From: Clostridiaceae bacterium
GTDB lineage: Bacteria > Bacillota > Clostridia > Acetivibrionales > DULL01
Assembly (NCBI GenBank): GCA_012840395.1
Contig: DULL01000066.1
Location: 49,403-113,402 of the forward strand
DNA: 64,000 nt
Direction of reading: 5' to 3'
The notes under the pieces were generated by a model. The model searched no databases. It had not been told where the DNA came from and worked only from the letters and a program-made list of their open reading frames with translations. The translations under genes were made by a program, and so were the position numbers. The first letter of the stretch is position 1. Every line of letters starts with the position of its first letter. Of this stretch, positions 55,185 to 64,000 are shown one piece after another.

Positions 55185-56306
55185 ATGTCAAGTATTAATG
55201 TTATTGAAACAGGCATCTTATTTGAAAATAAGTTGCCTCAGCTGAGAAGCAGACATGGATACTTCCCGGGAATAATCAAAATGAATGACGGAACCCTTAT
55301 GGCAGCATATGTAGTAGGAGAAGCTTTTGAAAGTGTGGATCTGACTACTGAAATATCAATAAGCAGAGATGAAGGAAGAACCTGGGAGAGGATAGGAAAG
55401 ATATATGACAAGAGGAAATCTTCCAGAAAAACATCAGATTCATTGAAACTTACCCAAACAAAGGATGGAAGGTTACTGGCATTTGGGTATGAGATGGATA
55501 GAAGCAACCCCTGTCTACCAATTGGAAATGTAGAGACGGGGGGAATTCTAGATAGCAATATGGTACTTTTTGAATCAACGGATATGGGTAAAAGCTGGGG
55601 AGATCCGGTTATTATACCTAATTCTTTTCTGGGAGATCCTGTTGAAGCTTCCGCTCCTCTTGTTGAACTGAAAAACGGGCATCTGGTTACACCTATAGCA
55701 AATTTTAAAAATTGGGAAGGTATATGCAAATCCGGACTACATAGCCGTCTTTTGCGCTCAGAAGATGGAGGCAGAACATGGGATGACTCAACTGTTATTA
55801 TGGAATTTCCGGGGAGAAATATAACCATATGGGAGCAAAGGCTTTGCCAGACGGAGTCAGGAATGTTATGTGTAATAAGCTGGAATGAAGACCTTGCAAA
55901 TGGAATACAATTACCAAATCATTTTGCTCTTTCTTATGACAATGGAAAGACCTTTGAAAAACCTCAGTCTACAGGTATAATGGGTCAGGCTTCCGGTTTG
56001 GTTCATATTGAAGGTGAGAAAATACTTTCTCTCCATTGTATGAGGCGTGGAACAGACAAGCCTGGAATATATGCTTACATAGTAGATTTATCAAATGGTA
56101 CCTGGGATATTATTGATGAAAAAGTGGTATGGGAACCAAAAACATTACTGCAGGCAAATAAAAAAATGATGGATGTATTTGCATTTCTTAAGTTTGGGCA
56201 ACCATCGGCTATAAGGCTAAACCAGGGTGGAGATTTCCTGATGGTTAACTGGATCATTGAAGAGGGACAGGGAAAAATAATCTGGACCAGACTAAATATT
56301 ATATAA
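55185..56306 (+). CDS. Sialidase/BNR-repeat beta-propeller protein, apparently cytosolic
   Basis: 373 residues; AGGAGGG precedes ATG 55185. At least four Asp-box repeats of form SxDxGxTW are visible: SRDEGRTWERI, STDMGKSWGDP, SEDGGRTWDD and SYDNGKTFEKP. These define the six-bladed sialidase fold. There is an N-terminal RSRHGYFPGIIKMNDGTLMA-type segment with an Arg, as in the sialidase superfamily. No signal peptide is seen, so it acts inside the cell or is exported by another route. It could hydrolyse a glycoside or be a lyase or binding protein; neighbours give no clear substrate. Confidence 0.78.
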   Translation: MSSINVIETGILFENKLPQLRSRHGYFPGIIKMNDGTLMAAYVVGEAFESVDLTTEISISRDEGRTWERIGKIYDKRKSSRKTSDSLKLTQTKDGRLLAFGYEMDRSNPCLPIGNVETGGILDSNMVLFESTDMGKSWGDPVIIPNSFLGDPVEASAPLVELKNGHLVTPIANFKNWEGICKSGLHSRLLRSEDGGRTWDDSTVIMEFPGRNITIWEQRLCQTESGMLCVISWNEDLANGIQLPNHFALSYDNGKTFEKPQSTGIMGQASGLVHIEGEKILSLHCMRRGTDKPGIYAYIVDLSNGTWDIIDEKVVWEPKTLLQANKKMMDVFAFLKFGQPSAIRLNQGGDFLMVNWIIEEGQGKIIWTRLNII

Positions 56307-56427
56307 ATTAATACCAGATATTAGCAGAAGAATATATTTGGTGTATTGATGATATTTATAGTATAATTTATATATATTAGGGAATTATGGCATTGTAAGT
56401 ATAAATATCTCTTTTCAGGAGGATTTT

Positions 56428-57897
56428 ATGAAATTCAAGAATCCCAAATATATAATATTTATAATTGTAGCCTCAGTAGTAATGATAGCTGTGGTCATGT
56501 ACATATCCGGTGTATTCAATTTGAAAAGTGAAAATTCGTCGGCAAATAAGAATTCAGATCAGACAAACGTATTGGCAGAGACTGAAAATAAAAATGATAC
56601 AGATGATATCACCAGCGGTGATGACAAAGAAGCAGAAGTAACCGGTAATAAAGATCTTGATGAAAATAAACATGAAGAAGGAACCGGAGACAGTGAAGAA
56701 GTTAATTTGGAAACAGAAGAAGCTTTTGCAGAAGAAAATTGGATAGTGGAAAGCCCGGTAAAAATAATTGATAATTCTCCTGAATTTGAGGTTGAAATGG
56801 CGCTGTGCTATGACAATGAGAATAAAGCTTTTGTAATTCTTGATTACTATTATGACGGAGTTAGCAGATCAAGAGAATATTCTTCAGGCAATATACCTTT
56901 TCTTAAACAAGTTGAAGATACGGATGATTATATTCAATCAGCCGGATATACAATACAAGAAGCGACATTGAACGGCAAACTGGCTAAACTGTACTTTTTT
57001 GTAAAGAAGAAGAATAATTCTTCTAATGAACTTTTCTGTTTATATGTAATTGATTTAAAGAACGGTGACGTAAAAGAAATATATATCGGAGAAGGAACTG
57101 AATTAAGCCCTTTAAAATTTTCTAAAGATAAGAAGATGGCGGCCTTTTGTTATACATCCAATAAAGGTGGGCCTGTTCCGGACAGCATGTTGCAGATTCT
57201 GGACTGCAGTTCTGACAGATGGTATATTGTGGAAGGAAAAACTCCTCTGGGGAACAGGATAGGACAGGAAGGGGTTCCTGACAAACACTATTCATATAAA
57301 ATGCTTTCATGGAAATCTGATACGGAAATTTCATTAATGGAAATTTCCTATATGAAAGCCGATCAAGACAGCGCAGGAATAACGCCGGAAGAAATTGAAG
57401 TAATATATGATGTTTCGGCCAATCTTATCAAGTATCCTGAAGGATATGATTCAAGGGGAGTCAAAATTGTTGTAGAAAAAGAGCCTGAGGAACCTCAGGA
57501 CAGTCCTCCCATGATGGCACTAAAGAATTTCTATAAGCTTATAAATAACGAAGAATATAATAAAGCTTATGATTTGCTGGATGAAAAGTTCAGACTAAAT
57601 GCATTTAAAATGTTTGGATCTTTTGAAATCAGCAAGAATGAAATAGATGTTGAATATTTCTCTGAAATTGCGGCAGCAACAGGTATTTTCAAGAGCCTGC
57701 AGATAAAAGAAATAAAAAAAGAAGAAACTGAGGGCAGCGTTTCAAAAATATACTATATACAAAGTGTGAACCTGGAGGATGGAAGTAACCCTTTGGAATT
57801 ATCTCTTGTAGCGACACTGAGCATGGTTGGTGAAGAATGGAAGATAACAGCTCTTGATGACTGGACAGAGCCTGCAAACACACAGCCCAATAATTAA
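56428..57897 (+). CDS. Membrane-anchored protein with acidic linker and NTF2-like C-terminal domain
   Basis: 489 residues, AGGAGG upstream. One N-terminal membrane helix (residues about 8-30) is followed by an acidic, Ser/Asn-rich linker (about 35-105), then a central beta-rich region (about 110-345) with strands such as KAFVILDYYYDGVSRSREY and KMAAFCYTSNKGGPVPD. The C-terminal part (about 355-485) looks NTF2-like (MMALKNFYKLINNEEYNKAY, WKITALDDW). The topology puts the domains outside the cell. I do not recognise a family; it may sense or bind wall or ligand. A bidirectional terminator follows. Confidence 0.7.
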   Translation: MKFKNPKYIIFIIVASVVMIAVVMYISGVFNLKSENSSANKNSDQTNVLAETENKNDTDDITSGDDKEAEVTGNKDLDENKHEEGTGDSEEVNLETEEAFAEENWIVESPVKIIDNSPEFEVEMALCYDNENKAFVILDYYYDGVSRSREYSSGNIPFLKQVEDTDDYIQSAGYTIQEATLNGKLAKLYFFVKKKNNSSNELFCLYVIDLKNGDVKEIYIGEGTELSPLKFSKDKKMAAFCYTSNKGGPVPDSMLQILDCSSDRWYIVEGKTPLGNRIGQEGVPDKHYSYKMLSWKSDTEISLMEISYMKADQDSAGITPEEIEVIYDVSANLIKYPEGYDSRGVKIVVEKEPEEPQDSPPMMALKNFYKLINNEEYNKAYDLLDEKFRLNAFKMFGSFEISKNEIDVEYFSEIAAATGIFKSLQIKEIKKEETEGSVSKIYYIQSVNLEDGSNPLELSLVATLSMVGEEWKITALDDWTEPANTQPNN

Positions 57898-57947
57898 TAA
57901 TGAATAATGTTGAAGAATAAATCAGATAAAAAACTCTCTGCGAAACT

Positions 57948-57978
57948 ACAGGCAGCTATTTGAAAGCTGCCTGTTTAT
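57948..57978. terminator. Terminator between the anchored protein gene and the ABC-2 cluster
   Basis: ACAGGCAGCT (57948-57957) pairs with AGCTGCCTGT (57965-57974), loop ATTTGAA, between convergent genes. Confidence 0.75.
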
Positions 57979-58014
57979 CCAATTTATTGGCAAATGCACA
58001 AAAACTGGTATATA

Positions 58015-59262
58015 TTAATACTGGTTTTTAATAATTATATAACTTGAAGCAGTCAAAAAAACTGCAGAAATAATCATTACTATCATAGGCCAGCTTGAAA
58101 AGACCATTGCAAGAGCATCCTGGTAACTTATTATACTTGAAGGAAGATTAAAATTTCTAAAAAGTTCAAGCGCAAGTCCCTGAGGGGTAAAGAGTGATAT
58201 GGATCTGGCTACCCCCGACATTTCAGCAAAATTCCAGAAGCATCCTCCTGCAAATCCTGTAATTATTGAAAATAGCGGAGCACCAGTCTGAAGCTGCATC
58301 CTGGTTTTTAAAATTGAAGATATAAATAAACTTAAGGCAATTACTGTTAACAGGTATACAATAATAATTAAGAGACTGGCTGGATTATTGAAGATACTAA
58401 TCTTAAAAACCAGGGATGATATCAGCCAGAAGAATGCGATATGAATAATACCAATAAATAAAAGAGTTAAGATATTGCCGGCAAATACAGATCCTAAAGC
58501 ATTTATACCTGCCACAAGCCTTTTTATGGTGCTGTTTTCTCTTTCATCAATAAGCCAGCTGCTGTTAAACAAAACGAGAAACATTAGAAAAGCGGTCAAC
58601 ATACCAAGAGCTGAAGCTTCAACTGTTCCGGATAGAGGGCTTGATTCTTGAATTATAGCTCCTCCCTTGATTTCACTGTAATCCATTTTCATCGGAGGTT
58701 CAGGTTCCCATAACGAATCTGTATATTCCCATGCTTCAGACCATAAAGTTTTCTTATTCTCAGAAGAATTGTCTTTGGAAAACTTTCCCATGTTTTCATA
58801 TTCTTTTATCACCCAGTCGGCTGCAGTTGAATTTAACATCAATCTTGCAGCTTCTCCAGCTATGCTTCTCGCAATAATACCCGCAGACAAAGTAGAAGGA
58901 GACTCTATCTGTTCAATAGCTCCATCAGTATCTCCCTTAAGTATTTTTTCCATAAAACCTTCTTTAATTATGAAAGCAGCTTCAGCCTTATGGTTTTTTA
59001 CAAGTGCTACGGCTTCCTGTTCATCAGCCTCAATAACAATCAAGCCTTCTTTAGAAGATATTCTTTTGGTTAGCATTACTGAATATTCTGAATTATCCAA
59101 ATCGCATATAGCAATAGGAATTTGATTTCTCTTCTCATATCTTAAGGCATAACCTGTAATGAAAGTAAGGAAAAGAGGAATTAAAGCCATAGCGATAATA
59201 AAGCTTTTATCTGACATAATTATTTTCAATTTATATTTAACTACTGTTAGTATTTTCGACAT
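58015..59262 (-). CDS. ABC-2 type exporter permease
   Basis: 415 residues from ATG 59262, 9 nt after GGAGGT on the minus strand (the in-frame TTG 59283 is rejected). Topology: one N-terminal helix (SFIIAMALIPLFLTFITGYA), a large extracellular loop of about 190 residues (the ABC-2 membrane_3 pattern), then about five helices ending in IIMIISAVFLTASSYIII. It is paired with a second, similar permease just upstream and with an ATPase, forming an export complex for a lipid, peptide or antibiotic. The cargo is not known. Confidence 0.87.
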   Translation of the reverse strand: MSKILTVVKYKLKIIMSDKSFIIAMALIPLFLTFITGYALRYEKRNQIPIAICDLDNSEYSVMLTKRISSKEGLIVIEADEQEAVALVKNHKAEAAFIIKEGFMEKILKGDTDGAIEQIESPSTLSAGIIARSIAGEAARLMLNSTAADWVIKEYENMGKFSKDNSSENKKTLWSEAWEYTDSLWEPEPPMKMDYSEIKGGAIIQESSPLSGTVEASALGMLTAFLMFLVLFNSSWLIDERENSTIKRLVAGINALGSVFAGNILTLLFIGIIHIAFFWLISSLVFKISIFNNPASLLIIIVYLLTVIALSLFISSILKTRMQLQTGAPLFSIITGFAGGCFWNFAEMSGVARSISLFTPQGLALELFRNFNLPSSIISYQDALAMVFSSWPMIVMIISAVFLTASSYIIIKNQY

Positions 59263-59298
59263 TATATGTTTACCTCCGAACAAATTTCCAATTAAAGA

Positions 59299-60522
59299 TC
59301 AGGATGCCCTATGGTTCTTTATTCCTTTTAAAAAAGGAATTGAAACGGCCAGGTAAAGTAAACCCATCCCTGCTAACACAGCCAGATCCCAGTAAAATAC
59401 AGATGTAATGTTAGCAGAAAATATTTGCAAAAAACCATCAACTGCCCATCTGTTAATGGTAAAATAACTTAGAGTTTTGATAAAATCAGGCATTGCGGTA
59501 AGGGGATAAATGCTACCTCCAACTACTGCCATCAGCAAAGTTCCCAAACTTCCCGCCAGATCTGCTGTGGCAGGTGAGGGAGATATTGTTGCCACAAAAA
59601 CTGCGCAGGCAGAAACTGTGAATACTATTATTATAAATAACAATATCATAAGCAGAGGTGAAGTACTGAGATAAATGTTGAAAAAAATTGAGCCGGGGAT
59701 AATTATTGAGGCAAATTGCAGGATTGAAATAATGAATACTGTTAAAAATCTTGCCAGAATAAACTCAGCAGCACTCATAGGAGATATTTCAAGCCTGCTT
59801 CGGATACCCAATTGTTTTTCGTTGGCAGTAAACTTAATGCCCATTATACCGCTGAACATAATAAATACTACAAGCAGGGCAGCAATGAAATACTCATATT
59901 GAGTAACATCAGGAATATATGAAACTTTTTTTTCTTCAAAAATTCTTCCGCTGGATAAGGCTTTTAAAGAGAATTTTGTAACGACATCAGCATATTTTTC
60001 ATTATAGAATTTTTCTGATGAAGCAGCTTTTTTGTAATAAACATAAGCTGTCATTATACCATTCTGCGAAGCAGATACGATATCTGCATAGCTTTGCATG
60101 AAATTTTTGATAATGTCAGCCTGTAAAGGCTTCCTGGAATCTGCAATTACTCTGAAAGGCTTGTTCTCACCTTCTGATACACTCTTTACAAAACCTTCGG
60201 GAATTATTACAACGGCAGCCACTTTTCCGTCTTTGAGCATGTTCATTGCCTCATTTTCATCAGCTTTAAATATGGTTACCAAATCTTGTATAGCTTCTGA
60301 TTCAATAAACTGATTCAGCAGCATTCTTGATTCAAGAGAGTTTTCCTCATCCACAAGAGCAATTGAAAAGGTCTCAATAAATCTATTGTGAGTTAAAAAT
60401 GGAGACAGAACATAGATAAAAAGGCTGATAAAAGCAAATGGCAAACCAAAAAAGAGAACCACTGCTTTCCAATCCTTAAAAAACAGCTTTAAATCATTCT
60501 TTACAACAACAAAAACTCTCAA
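59299..60522 (-). CDS. ABC-2 type exporter permease (second subunit)
   Basis: 407 residues; the start is TTG at 60522 with GGGGGTG upstream on the minus strand. The same plan as its neighbour: an N-terminal helix (VVLFFGLPFAFISLFIYVL), a long outer domain, then five to six membrane segments (YFIAALLVVFIMFSGIMG and others). The two permeases differ in sequence and likely form a heterodimer. They are separated by 36 nt and lie between the anchored protein and the partner permease in one minus-strand unit. Confidence 0.87.
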   Translation of the reverse strand: MRVFVVVKNDLKLFFKDWKAVVLFFGLPFAFISLFIYVLSPFLTHNRFIETFSIALVDEENSLESRMLLNQFIESEAIQDLVTIFKADENEAMNMLKDGKVAAVVIIPEGFVKSVSEGENKPFRVIADSRKPLQADIIKNFMQSYADIVSASQNGIMTAYVYYKKAASSEKFYNEKYADVVTKFSLKALSSGRIFEEKKVSYIPDVTQYEYFIAALLVVFIMFSGIMGIKFTANEKQLGIRSRLEISPMSAAEFILARFLTVFIISILQFASIIIPGSIFFNIYLSTSPLLMILLFIIIVFTVSACAVFVATISPSPATADLAGSLGTLLMAVVGGSIYPLTAMPDFIKTLSYFTINRWAVDGFLQIFSANITSVFYWDLAVLAGMGLLYLAVSIPFLKGIKNHRAS

Positions 60523-60575
60523 CTGCCGGCACCCCCGTATAATGAAAGGTAAATGTCAATGAAAAATTCATTGTC

Positions 60576-62141
60576 CTAACGCTTTGCCGTACTGGTAAAA
60601 GGTTCAATCAGTTCCTTATTGTTAAGTAAAAACTTAGCTGTAGAGAACTGAAGTTCCTTAACGATCTCTGATAGTTCCTCTTCGCTTATGGTGTTCAGAT
60701 CAACAGCCCACTGGGAATCTGTTGCTGGCATTTCAAAACTTTCACCGTAACTGTCTTCTTTCTTTATATTAATCAATATATCTGCATTATCAATTTTATA
60801 TTCTTCTATAGTAAGGTTTACAATTAAGTTATAGCTTGTGTTGATAGATTTCTTTTTTGCATTTTCAGAACTCTCTGAAGTCAGGTTAATATTAGCTTTA
60901 AAATCAGGCCAAATATTGTTTACGCATTTTATGAAACCCTCAAAGGATTCAGATTTGTCAGATTTTGACTTGCCCTTTTCAAAGTTGAATTGTATTTCTG
61001 CGGCATCACCGCCATTTTCTGCAGACTGCACAATTTTACCAACTACACTGTTTTGACTGAATAAAATATCATAATTTCTTTTTGACATATCCTGTTCCTT
61101 GCTGGAAAGGTTAATACTTCGCGAGATTATATTACCTGATGAATCTACTATGATCTTCATGCTAAGACCGTCAGGGAATGAGGTATTCTCTATAATGTCT
61201 AATAATTCATTTACCAGGATATTGTAATCAGAGTAGCTTAATAATTTTTCGGTTAAAGGTTTTAAGCCGGGAATCAAATCAAAATATCCTGCTTCATCTA
61301 TAAGTTTTATTGCATTATTAATTTTATCAACAGTAATGTTAATAAGACGATTATCTTTAAAAATCATTTTAATAAAAGCTGCACTTAGATTTTTTAACTG
61401 ATCTTCATTAAAAGAAAGCGTGAACTGATCGTATTTTCCGCTTTTCTGTGCTTCAAAGCCGTAATTCTGAATGTTTTTTGACAAAACTACCTGTTCATCT
61501 GATATATTATCTTTCAGAAAATTTGAATATTCAACTAGAATATTTTTTATTTCAGAAATTGGGAAATTTGTGTAAGGACTCATTTCTCTTGGCAAAAGAA
61601 TCTTATTTATAGGATAATCCAGGTTGAATTTTTGCAAGGGAATTTTAGGGTTATTCTTATCTATCAGGAAGTACTTGTCATAAATTACGGGGATCTGAAG
61701 TCCTAAAGTATTTTTATCCACGAAAATATTAACATCTGCAAAATTTAAACCTTCAAGAAGAAATGCCAATGAAGTTAAGCTTTTTTCTTCTTTTATATTG
61801 TACCTTGTATTCAATACAAGTTTGCTGCTGTTTATTATGTCAATTGCCTGAGATGGAAGATTACCAAAGGAATTTTCCACGGATGCGGGAGAAGATAATT
61901 TAACCGAAAGCTCATATCTTGAGCGGGAAGGATTTTCATTAAAAGGTTTGTATCTTTTTTCCCGTTCATTATGTTTTTTTTGGAGCTCATCCATATATTT
62001 TACAAAGTTTTCAGTTTCAATTCTGAAGTATAGATCTTTTACATTTTCTTTTCCTCTAACCAGATAGTAAATAAGAGAAGCGGTTAATACCAAAACTATA
62101 ATGGCGGATGCTATTATTATAAGTTTCTTGTTTTTTAGCAT
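60576..62141 (-). CDS. Membrane-anchored exporter-associated protein, unknown function
   Basis: 521 residues. A single N-terminal helix (KLIIIASAIIVLVLTASLIYYLV) anchors a large extracytosolic domain with many Ser, Asn and Lys and with regular beta-like segments. No motif matches a family I know. Its position between the ATPase and the permeases in a minus-strand operon suggests an accessory or immunity/adaptor role for the exporter, which is inference. There is no lipobox. Confidence 0.7.
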   Translation of the reverse strand: MLKNKKLIIIASAIIVLVLTASLIYYLVRGKENVKDLYFRIETENFVKYMDELQKKHNEREKRYKPFNENPSRSRYELSVKLSSPASVENSFGNLPSQAIDIINSSKLVLNTRYNIKEEKSLTSLAFLLEGLNFADVNIFVDKNTLGLQIPVIYDKYFLIDKNNPKIPLQKFNLDYPINKILLPREMSPYTNFPISEIKNILVEYSNFLKDNISDEQVVLSKNIQNYGFEAQKSGKYDQFTLSFNEDQLKNLSAAFIKMIFKDNRLINITVDKINNAIKLIDEAGYFDLIPGLKPLTEKLLSYSDYNILVNELLDIIENTSFPDGLSMKIIVDSSGNIISRSINLSSKEQDMSKRNYDILFSQNSVVGKIVQSAENGGDAAEIQFNFEKGKSKSDKSESFEGFIKCVNNIWPDFKANINLTSESSENAKKKSINTSYNLIVNLTIEEYKIDNADILINIKKEDSYGESFEMPATDSQWAVDLNTISEEELSEIVKELQFSTAKFLLNNKELIEPFTSTAKR

Positions 62142-62240
62142 TATAAATTGACCTCCTGAAATAATCTGAAAGGATTATAGCAAATATTATACTGATCGGG
62201 ACTTATGTTATATTTATATAAATTCATACTGAAAGTAATG

Positions 62241-62975
62241 CTATCCAGACAGTATTGCTTCCAGGACTGCTTCCTTTAGCTTTCCGCTGGATGAAAGTTT
62301 TCTTATTTTATCCACAGGTTGGCACATTAAAATCCTTCCTTTTTTCATAAGAGCGATGCGGTCACATATCGCTTCCATCTCATCAATATCATGGCTGGTA
62401 TAAATAATTGTCCTGCCCTCATTTTTTAAGTTTTTAATTGTATCAATAATATAATGCTTTGATATAATGTCAACACCAACAGTAGGTTCATCCATAACTA
62501 ATATTTCAGGATGATGCAGCAGAGCAACAGCGATGTTGATGCGCCGCTTCATTCCTCCGGAATATTCTTCAATCCTGTCATGGGCTCTGCCTTCCATACC
62601 AGCTATCTTTAGGACTTCCTTGATCCTCGTTTCAAGCTGACTGGATTTAAGGCCGTATAATTCCCCCCAAAACTTTAGATTATCATAGGCTGTGAGGGTG
62701 GGATAGAGGGCAATATCTTGCGGTACAAACCCAATCATCTTCCTTATATTAGCCGCCTGGGTTAACACGCTGTTTCCTTCAACTATTATATCTCCGCTAT
62801 CGGGCTTTATTAATGTAATCAACATGGATATAAGAGTGGACTTTCCGGCTCCGTTTGGTCCTACAAGTCCAAAGATTTCATGCCTGTTTATTGTTAGTGA
62901 AACATTATCGACTGCTATATTTTTTTTATAATTTTTTGTAACATTTTTAACTTCTATTGCTACACTATTACTCAT
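62241..62975 (-). CDS. ABC transporter ATP-binding protein
   Basis: 244 residues; GGGGTG precedes ATG at 62975. Standard motifs are Walker A VGPNGAGKSTLISML, Q-loop IGFVPQDIALYP, signature EYSGGMKRRINIA, Walker B ILVMDEPTVGVD, and switch His in TSHDIDEMEAI. The DrrA/CcmA-type layout is usual for ABC-2 exporters. First gene of the minus-strand cluster, followed by the anchored protein and two permeases. Confidence 0.93.
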   Translation of the reverse strand: MSNSVAIEVKNVTKNYKKNIAVDNVSLTINRHEIFGLVGPNGAGKSTLISMLITLIKPDSGDIIVEGNSVLTQAANIRKMIGFVPQDIALYPTLTAYDNLKFWGELYGLKSSQLETRIKEVLKIAGMEGRAHDRIEEYSGGMKRRINIAVALLHHPEILVMDEPTVGVDIISKHYIIDTIKNLKNEGRTIIYTSHDIDEMEAICDRIALMKKGRILMCQPVDKIRKLSSSGKLKEAVLEAILSG

Positions 62976-63248
62976 TAGAGTTTTTCACCCCGATTCATCC
63001 GGAATAGAATGTTACTTACTGAAAAAGATATTAAAAAGTACTTTAAAACCACATTTAAACATTAATTGTCATTAATATAGTATACAAAAAGTATATAATG
63101 TAATATATAATATAATTATACTTTATATTTAATATATTGGGTATATTAATATTAAGAACACAAATTATGAAAACAAGGATAGAATGGAGCATCAGGGATA
63201 ATAATAAAGTAAACAGGTGAAAAAACAAAAAAATCAGAAATTTTATTC
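62976..63248. other. A+T-rich gap between the ABC cluster and the tRNA promoter
   Basis: About 270 nt of very A+T-rich DNA with long runs of TATAT-type sequence. A minus-strand open frame at 63055-63255 has no ribosome site and low-complexity Ile/Tyr/Leu composition; I treat it as spurious. The promoter of the ABC cluster should lie near 62980-63060 but no clear consensus was found. Confidence 0.6.
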
Positions 63249-63277
63249 TTGACAAACGTAAGTATCTATCTTAAAAT
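63249..63277 (+). promoter_or_regulatory. Sigma-A promoter of the tRNA-His/Gln/Lys unit
   Basis: TTGACA (63249-63254) and TAAAAT (63272-63277), 17 nt apart, about 35 nt before tRNA-His. Confidence 0.8.
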
Positions 63278-63312
63278 AATGCCTGTGCCTTGACATTGGT
63301 ACGTTGCAAAAT

Positions 63313-63390
63313 GGTGGATATAGTTCAGTTGGTTAGAGCGCCAGGTTGTGGCCCTGGAGGTCGTGGGTTCGAATCCCACTATTCACCCCA
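63313..63390 (+). tRNA. tRNA-His (GTG)
   Basis: Acceptor GTGGATA (63314-63320) pairs with TATTCAC (63380-63386). The extra G at 63313 faces C at 63387 (G-1 of tRNA-His). The loop is TTGTGGC (anticodon GTG), with encoded CCA at 63388-63390. Confidence 0.95.
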
Positions 63391-63415
63391 AGTTTGAATA
63401 TATTGAAATTTATGA

Positions 63416-63491
63416 TGGGATGTAGCCAAGTCGGTAAGGCACCAGACTTTGACTCTGGCATCCGTAGGTTCGAGTCCTGCCATCCCAGCCA
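63416..63491 (+). tRNA. tRNA-Gln (TTG)
   Basis: Acceptor TGGGATG/CATCCCA, anticodon stem CCAGA/TCTGG, loop CTTTGAC (anticodon TTG), T-arm GGTTCGAGTCC, discriminator G and encoded CCA. Confidence 0.95.
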
Positions 63492-63548
63492 TGTTCAAGT
63501 TTGGTGGCAAGTATTGCAATAAAAAAGCACGAATCTTGCCTCAAGTAT

Positions 63549-63624
63549 GGGCCATTAGCTCAGTAGGCAGAGCACTTGACTTTTAATCAAGGTGTCCGGC
63601 GTTCGAATCGCCGATGGCTCACCA
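63549..63624 (+). tRNA. tRNA-Lys (TTT)
   Basis: Acceptor GGGCCAT/ATGGCTC with one wobble, anticodon stem TTGA/TCAA, loop CTTTTAA (anticodon TTT), discriminator A and encoded CCA. Confidence 0.95.
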
Positions 63625-63627
63625 AGT

Positions 63628-63668
63628 AAAAATCCTTGAGAACACTGCGTTCCAAGGGTTTTTATTTT
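63628..63668 (+). terminator. Terminator after the three tRNAs
   Basis: An imperfect stem joins AAAATCCTTG...GAAC to GTTC...AAGGGTTTTT, with a bulge and a long T-run. Confidence 0.65.
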
Positions 63669-63740
63669 ATCTGGGGTGCGAGAGACTTCTTGATACCTGG
63701 TTAAACTTGAAGACAACCCGTTCTATAGACTCGTAGAACT

Positions 63741-64000
63741 TTAATTTGGATTATTAAAGCTTGCTGGCTGTGGATTATCAGCATTAAAAAACTGGTCACC
63801 CGGTGTAGAAAGATTGAAATACAGCTTAGAGTCTTTTGTAATTCCCCAATCTTTTAATGAACCGGTATCCTGAATTCTATTAAACGCTTCTCTAAACATA
63901 GTATTATGGGCTTCTTCACGGTTTAGTAAAAAGTCGATTGTATCCCTTACGCCTTTATCGTTGATTTGCCTATAGAGATATTCGTAAACAACTTTTGCTC
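63741..64000 (-). CDS. Manganese-catalase-like / CotJC spore coat protein, C-terminal part
   Basis: A minus-strand frame runs from the window edge to TAA at 63741-63743 and gives 85 residues. The sequence contains YLYRQINDKGVRDTIDFLL, NREEAHNTMFREAFNRIQ with the metal-binding Glu and His of the manganese-catalase four-helix bundle, and the tail LYFNLSTPGDQFF. This is the usual C-terminus of CotJC and related Mn catalases in Clostridia, associated with the spore coat. The N-terminal half and start lie outside the window. Confidence 0.88.
   Translation of the reverse strand, partial: AKVVYEYLYRQINDKGVRDTIDFLLNREEAHNTMFREAFNRIQDTGSLKDWGITKDSKLYFNLSTPGDQFFNADNPQPASFNNPN

Noticed and set aside
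63055..63255. Minus-strand open frame of 66 codons
   Set aside because: Low-complexity Ile/Tyr/Leu composition in very A+T-rich DNA, no ribosome site, no recognisable family.

Overview
The window is A+T-rich bacterial DNA that reads as a chromosome segment of an anaerobic, spore-forming member of the Clostridia. The clues are Shine-Dalgarno sites before almost every gene, a GerM-type germination/sporulation lipoprotein, a manganese-catalase/CotJC-like coat protein, a [FeFe]-hydrogenase-like iron-sulfur protein with DRTGG and PHP partners, and QueH, YerC and SbcCD. The genus cannot be fixed from the sequence alone.

Layout. 1-12 kb: tail of a DUF1667 gene, an AraC regulator, a permease, a metallophosphoesterase, signal peptidase I, a cell-wall peptidase, a shikimate-kinase-like protein, YerC, SecA, FolC and a TPR protein. 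12-15 kb: a patatin-like lipase and threonine synthase. 15.3-23.5 kb: one nine-gene operon with a racemase-like enzyme, a three-part TRAP transporter, a sugar isomerase-like protein, a split transketolase, a FadR-type regulator and a transaldolase-like enzyme. It has a consensus promoter with a dyad just downstream, and looks like an uptake and breakdown route for an unidentified carbohydrate or sugar acid. 23.56-23.96 kb: a non-coding stretch that folds into a very regular large RNA (below). 24-26 kb: ACT-domain protein, homoserine dehydrogenase and a hidden 36-aa gene. 26.3-30.4 kb: a short-chain dehydrogenase and a five-gene Fe-S/DRTGG/PHP cluster. 30.5-37.6 kb: metY-metA-sbcD-sbcC. 37.9-43 kb: polysaccharide deacetylase, two small unknowns, and argG-argH on the minus strand with an ARG-box-like promoter. 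43-50.6 kb: ruvC-ruvA-ruvB-queH, an amidase, GerM, XTPase and a phosphoesterase. 50.7-54.3 kb: tRNA-Gly and tRNA-Arg, REP-like palindromes, a decayed IS1182-type transposase, an orphan holin and a PLP transsulfuration enzyme. 54.3-57.9 kb: Nif3, a BNR-repeat protein and an anchored protein. 58-63 kb: a minus-strand ABC-2 export cluster. 63.3-63.6 kb: tRNA-His, tRNA-Gln and tRNA-Lys. The window ends in the C-terminus of a CotJC-like gene.

Most striking observation: positions 23560-23962 can be paired by hand into a closed star. A 23-bp terminal helix encloses five consecutive arms. Each arm starts with a basal helix of exactly 16 uninterrupted pairs, and the arms are separated by purine-rich linkers of 7-8 nt. 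Of 103 basal and terminal pairs, 28 are G-U and none is A-C, which points to selection on an RNA made from the plus strand. I do not recognise it as any known RNA family.
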